Shown here in pieces: positions 61,666 through 64,000 of a stretch of 64,000 nt of DNA. The stretch's first letter is position 1. The number at the start of each line of letters is the position of its first letter. The DNA comes from Edolisoma coerulescens (lineage: Eukaryota; Chordata; Aves; Passeriformes; Campephagidae). Location of the stretch: the NCBI GenBank assembly GCA_013397115.1, contig VWZW01006289.1:4694504-4758503 (forward strand), read 5' to 3'. The translations under genes and the position numbers were made by a program. Below the pieces are notes generated by a model. It saw only the letters and a list, made by a program, of their open reading frames with translations. It did not search any database and was not told the DNA's origin.

Positions 61666-62739
61666 AAGATTATATTTGTACAGAAAAAAAATCAATAGTT
61701 CAAATTTCAATTGCCATCCCATTTCTGCTTTGTCTATCTCTGAGATCATCTGATTTTTTTTTAGATTATATTTCATATTGCTTTGTATTATCATTTGATT
61801 TTCTCTTTTGTGTTAAGTTATTAATGTCAGTATGAAGATATTCTGTCCCAGGCCTGATTCCCGGACACATAGCAGCATCTTTCCAGTTTCTAGTTTTCTA
61901 CAAATTACTATCTCTGCCTGCATTAAAGTATTTACTGCACATCAAATTGACAAGACCTCTCCCCTCTGCAGGATTGATTAAGTATGTTTTTCAAGAATGT
62001 TTGTCAATATGAAAATTTAGGAAGTTACTGACAAGACAGTTTGAAGTTAATAGAGTAATAGTATGTCGCATTCAGCTAAGATTTGTCTGTCTGTATTGAG
62101 GTGCCAAATGTATTCAATATAAATTCTAATATTTACACTTAGTCTTAATGCAGGAGGGAATTAATAAAAACCTGAATCATGATACTTCCCAACTGCCAGG
62201 ATGGAAAACATAAAGCAAAAGTTCTTAGATGTGCAATAGAAACGGATAAAGTCAGTAGTGAAGCATCAGAAATAGAAGGAGCAAGCCAGCCTTTGGGCTT
62301 CCACCGTAAAGAGACAGCTGGTAAGACAGAGGTGGACCATGTTTACTTACTGCAACCCAAGAACGTCGTAGCTTCTTCAAAGGTTTGCGTGGTCATCTGT
62401 TCTTTCAGGCTTACCAGGTGCACAGTCTTCACTGCTGGCATTTTTTGCCCCCTCACTATTTTGATTTATATTATCTTCCATTATTTCAAACTATGTTTTT
62501 GAGAAGATATTGTCAGATTTTTTTTTTTTTTACCTTAATTTCTTCCTCTCTTGAACTCCTGAATATTCTGTGCTTCCAAGATTTTTCCCTTTCCACCTCC
62601 TTACGCTGCTGTTTCTGTTTTCCTTGCAGGCAGCATGTCTCCCATTCCGCTGAAGAGCAGCAACTGCCAGCTAATGGATTGTAGCTGAAATGCCAAGCTG
62701 TGCTCACAGTGGTACCAAAGGGCACAAAAATTACCAAAT
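61666..62739. other. Unassigned non-coding DNA
   Basis: No gene is seen. Frames of 99-107 codons near 62179-62684 carry no motif. A T tract of about 14 bases lies near 62519-62532. Confidence 0.5.
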
Positions 62740-63262
62740 CACTGAATCAATGAAAGAATTAGGTTGGGAAAGACCTCTGAGATCATTGAGTCCAACCAAA
62801 GACTGAAGATCACCAAATCAACTCAACCATGGCAATAAGTGCCATGTCCACTCTTTCCTCAAACACCTCCATGCATGGTGACTCCACCACCTCCCCAAGC
62901 AGCCCATTCCCATGTCTAATCACTCTTCTTTTGAAGAAATTCCTTCTGATGTCCAACCTAAACCTCCCCTGTCACAGCTTAAGACTTTGTCCTCTCATCC
63001 TGTGTCATTATGTGGTGCAAGAGACCGACCCTCACCTGGCAACAGCCTCCTTTCGGGTCCTTGTAGAGAGTGATAAGGTCCCCCCTTGAACCTTCTCTAC
63101 ATAACCCCACCTGCCTCAGCTGCTCCTCATGGGACTTGGGCTCCAGACCCTTCACCAGCTTCATTGCCCTCCTTTAGACTCACTCCCGCACCTCAATATC
63201 TTTCCTGAACTGAGGGGCCTAGAACTGGACACAGGACTTGGGGTGTGGCCTCACCAGCGGCC
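62740..63262 (-). mobile_element. CR1 LINE 3' region, antisense, about 520 bp
   Basis: The plus strand opens with a worn octamer tail (ATCACTGAATCAATGAAAGA), then GGTTGGGAAAGACCTCTGAG, GATCATTGAGTCCAACC, TCCATGCATGGTGACTCCAC near 62867, TGAAGAAATTCCTTCTGATG near 62933, CCTTGTAGAGAGTGATAAGG near 63059, CTGGGCTCCAGACCCTTCAC near 63138, and a GGGGTGTGGCCTCACCAG end near 63255. This is the complete CR1 3' region continuing into the end of ORF2. It is the longest octamer-tailed 3' copy in the window. Frames of 61-86 codons on both strands are by-products. Confidence 0.95.
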
Positions 63263-63277
63263 ACAGTGCTAGGAAAC

Positions 63278-63304
63278 GTAGTACAGTGTAGTATAGTACA
63301 GTAC
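63278..63304. repeat. Short 10-bp tandem repeat
   Basis: About 2.7 imperfect units of GTAGTACAGT directly follow the 5'-truncated end of the antisense CR1. It looks like local slippage at the insertion junction. Confidence 0.7.
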
Positions 63305-64000
63305 TGGTATCTCTATATACAGGTCTTCTCACAATTCACTCCAATTTGTGGAACTAAAGCTGCTGTAGGAACAACTGGAAATTTTACTGACACAAGGGTC
63401 CATGTCTCTGATTGCAGGCTATCCCAGACTCTGAATGCAGCCCTCAAACACTGTCAGTGTGCATTAATAAACTAATCAACTGACCATGCCTTTGTGATGC
63501 TATAGCAAGAAGAAATAATACATTAATCCTGCTTCAAATTCATTCAATAGAAAAGGAAAACTGAAACTACCCATTTACATCAATAATATTTTTTAAATAT
63601 GTACATACCTGGGAAATTTTTTCCTCTCGTGTTTTGCAGTTATTGAACTAAGGGATGAATATATCTCCTTTATTGTTTAGTAATTAATAAATTATCATCT
63701 GTTTGGCCTGATAGCAGAGTTACTTCTAATATGCAACTGGAGAAGAGTCCATTCCACACACCAAGATTCAAACTACCAGCACTTTTGCTGTAGATGGTAT
63801 CTGGAAAGTATGGCTGTAAATGTCACTGGGAAGGATGGATGGGAAGGAGTGCCTTAATGAAAATACCTCTTTTTCTTTCATAGTTGTGCCAAATACACCT
63901 GGAGATAAAGGAAACTAGGGAAAGATGTCCACATTGACTAGTGAATAATCATGCCAAATTAAAATAGGACTTTGAAATACAAATTTTTGTGCATTTTGAT
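63305..64000. other. Unassigned AT-rich non-coding DNA
   Basis: I see no gene, RNA or recognisable transposon up to the window end. Confidence 0.55.

Overview
The window looks like AT-rich, non-coding DNA from a bird nuclear genome, most likely a neoavian and perhaps a passerine. The main evidence is the large number of CR1 LINE remnants. Young copies carry the avian 3' tail of ATTCTGTG-type octamers, and much older, heavily diverged copies lie beside them. There are also endogenous-retrovirus-type LTR sequences of the kinds seen in songbirds, and one ancient MIR-type SINE. I found no exon of a recognisable host protein gene, no tRNA or rRNA gene and no CRISPR array. The open reading frames are short, lack family motifs, or lie antisense to CR1. 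The assembly has one gap of 116 Ns (1864-1979) and single Ns at 23143 and 35752.

Layout. At 1.2-2.4 kb an LTR sits inside a CR1 copy, with clear TG...CA ends and a 5-bp target duplication. From 2.4 to 23 kb the DNA is mostly unassigned, with an ancient antisense CR1 (6.3-6.6 kb), a young CR1 tail (8.2-8.4 kb), a MIR SINE (8.7-8.9 kb), a G-quadruplex-type tract (12.6 kb), an isolated TCTCGCGAGA element (19.97 kb) and a CTCF-like motif (22.65 kb). A degenerate array with an exact 21-bp period lies at 23.4-23.55 kb, followed by another CR1 tail at 24.9-25.2 kb. From about 29.4 to 37 kb there are several old CR1 remnants; the clearest are 33.64-34.96 kb and 36.58-37.02 kb.

From 38.5 to 47.7 kb the window holds an AC/AT microsatellite, a 41-bp-arm inverted repeat (41.5 kb), two antisense CR1 tails, and a small CpG-island-like block (44.48-44.73 kb) with a second CTCF-like motif. 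That block abuts a dead, antisense CR1 reverse-transcriptase segment (44.77-45.84 kb), and an LTR-like element follows (46.93-47.70 kb). From 48 to 62 kb the DNA is quiet and AT-rich. Two stretches, 55.98-56.60 and 58.48-58.90 kb, have the texture of conserved non-coding (enhancer-like) DNA, but this cannot be tested from one sequence. The window closes with a long antisense CR1 3' region (62.74-63.26 kb).

There are no operons or pathways here. The biology is repeat accumulation across distinct age layers, plus a few candidate regulatory sites. I did not find a convincing undescribed system. The observations most worth following up are the CpG-island/CTCF block, the 21-bp repeat and the long hairpin.
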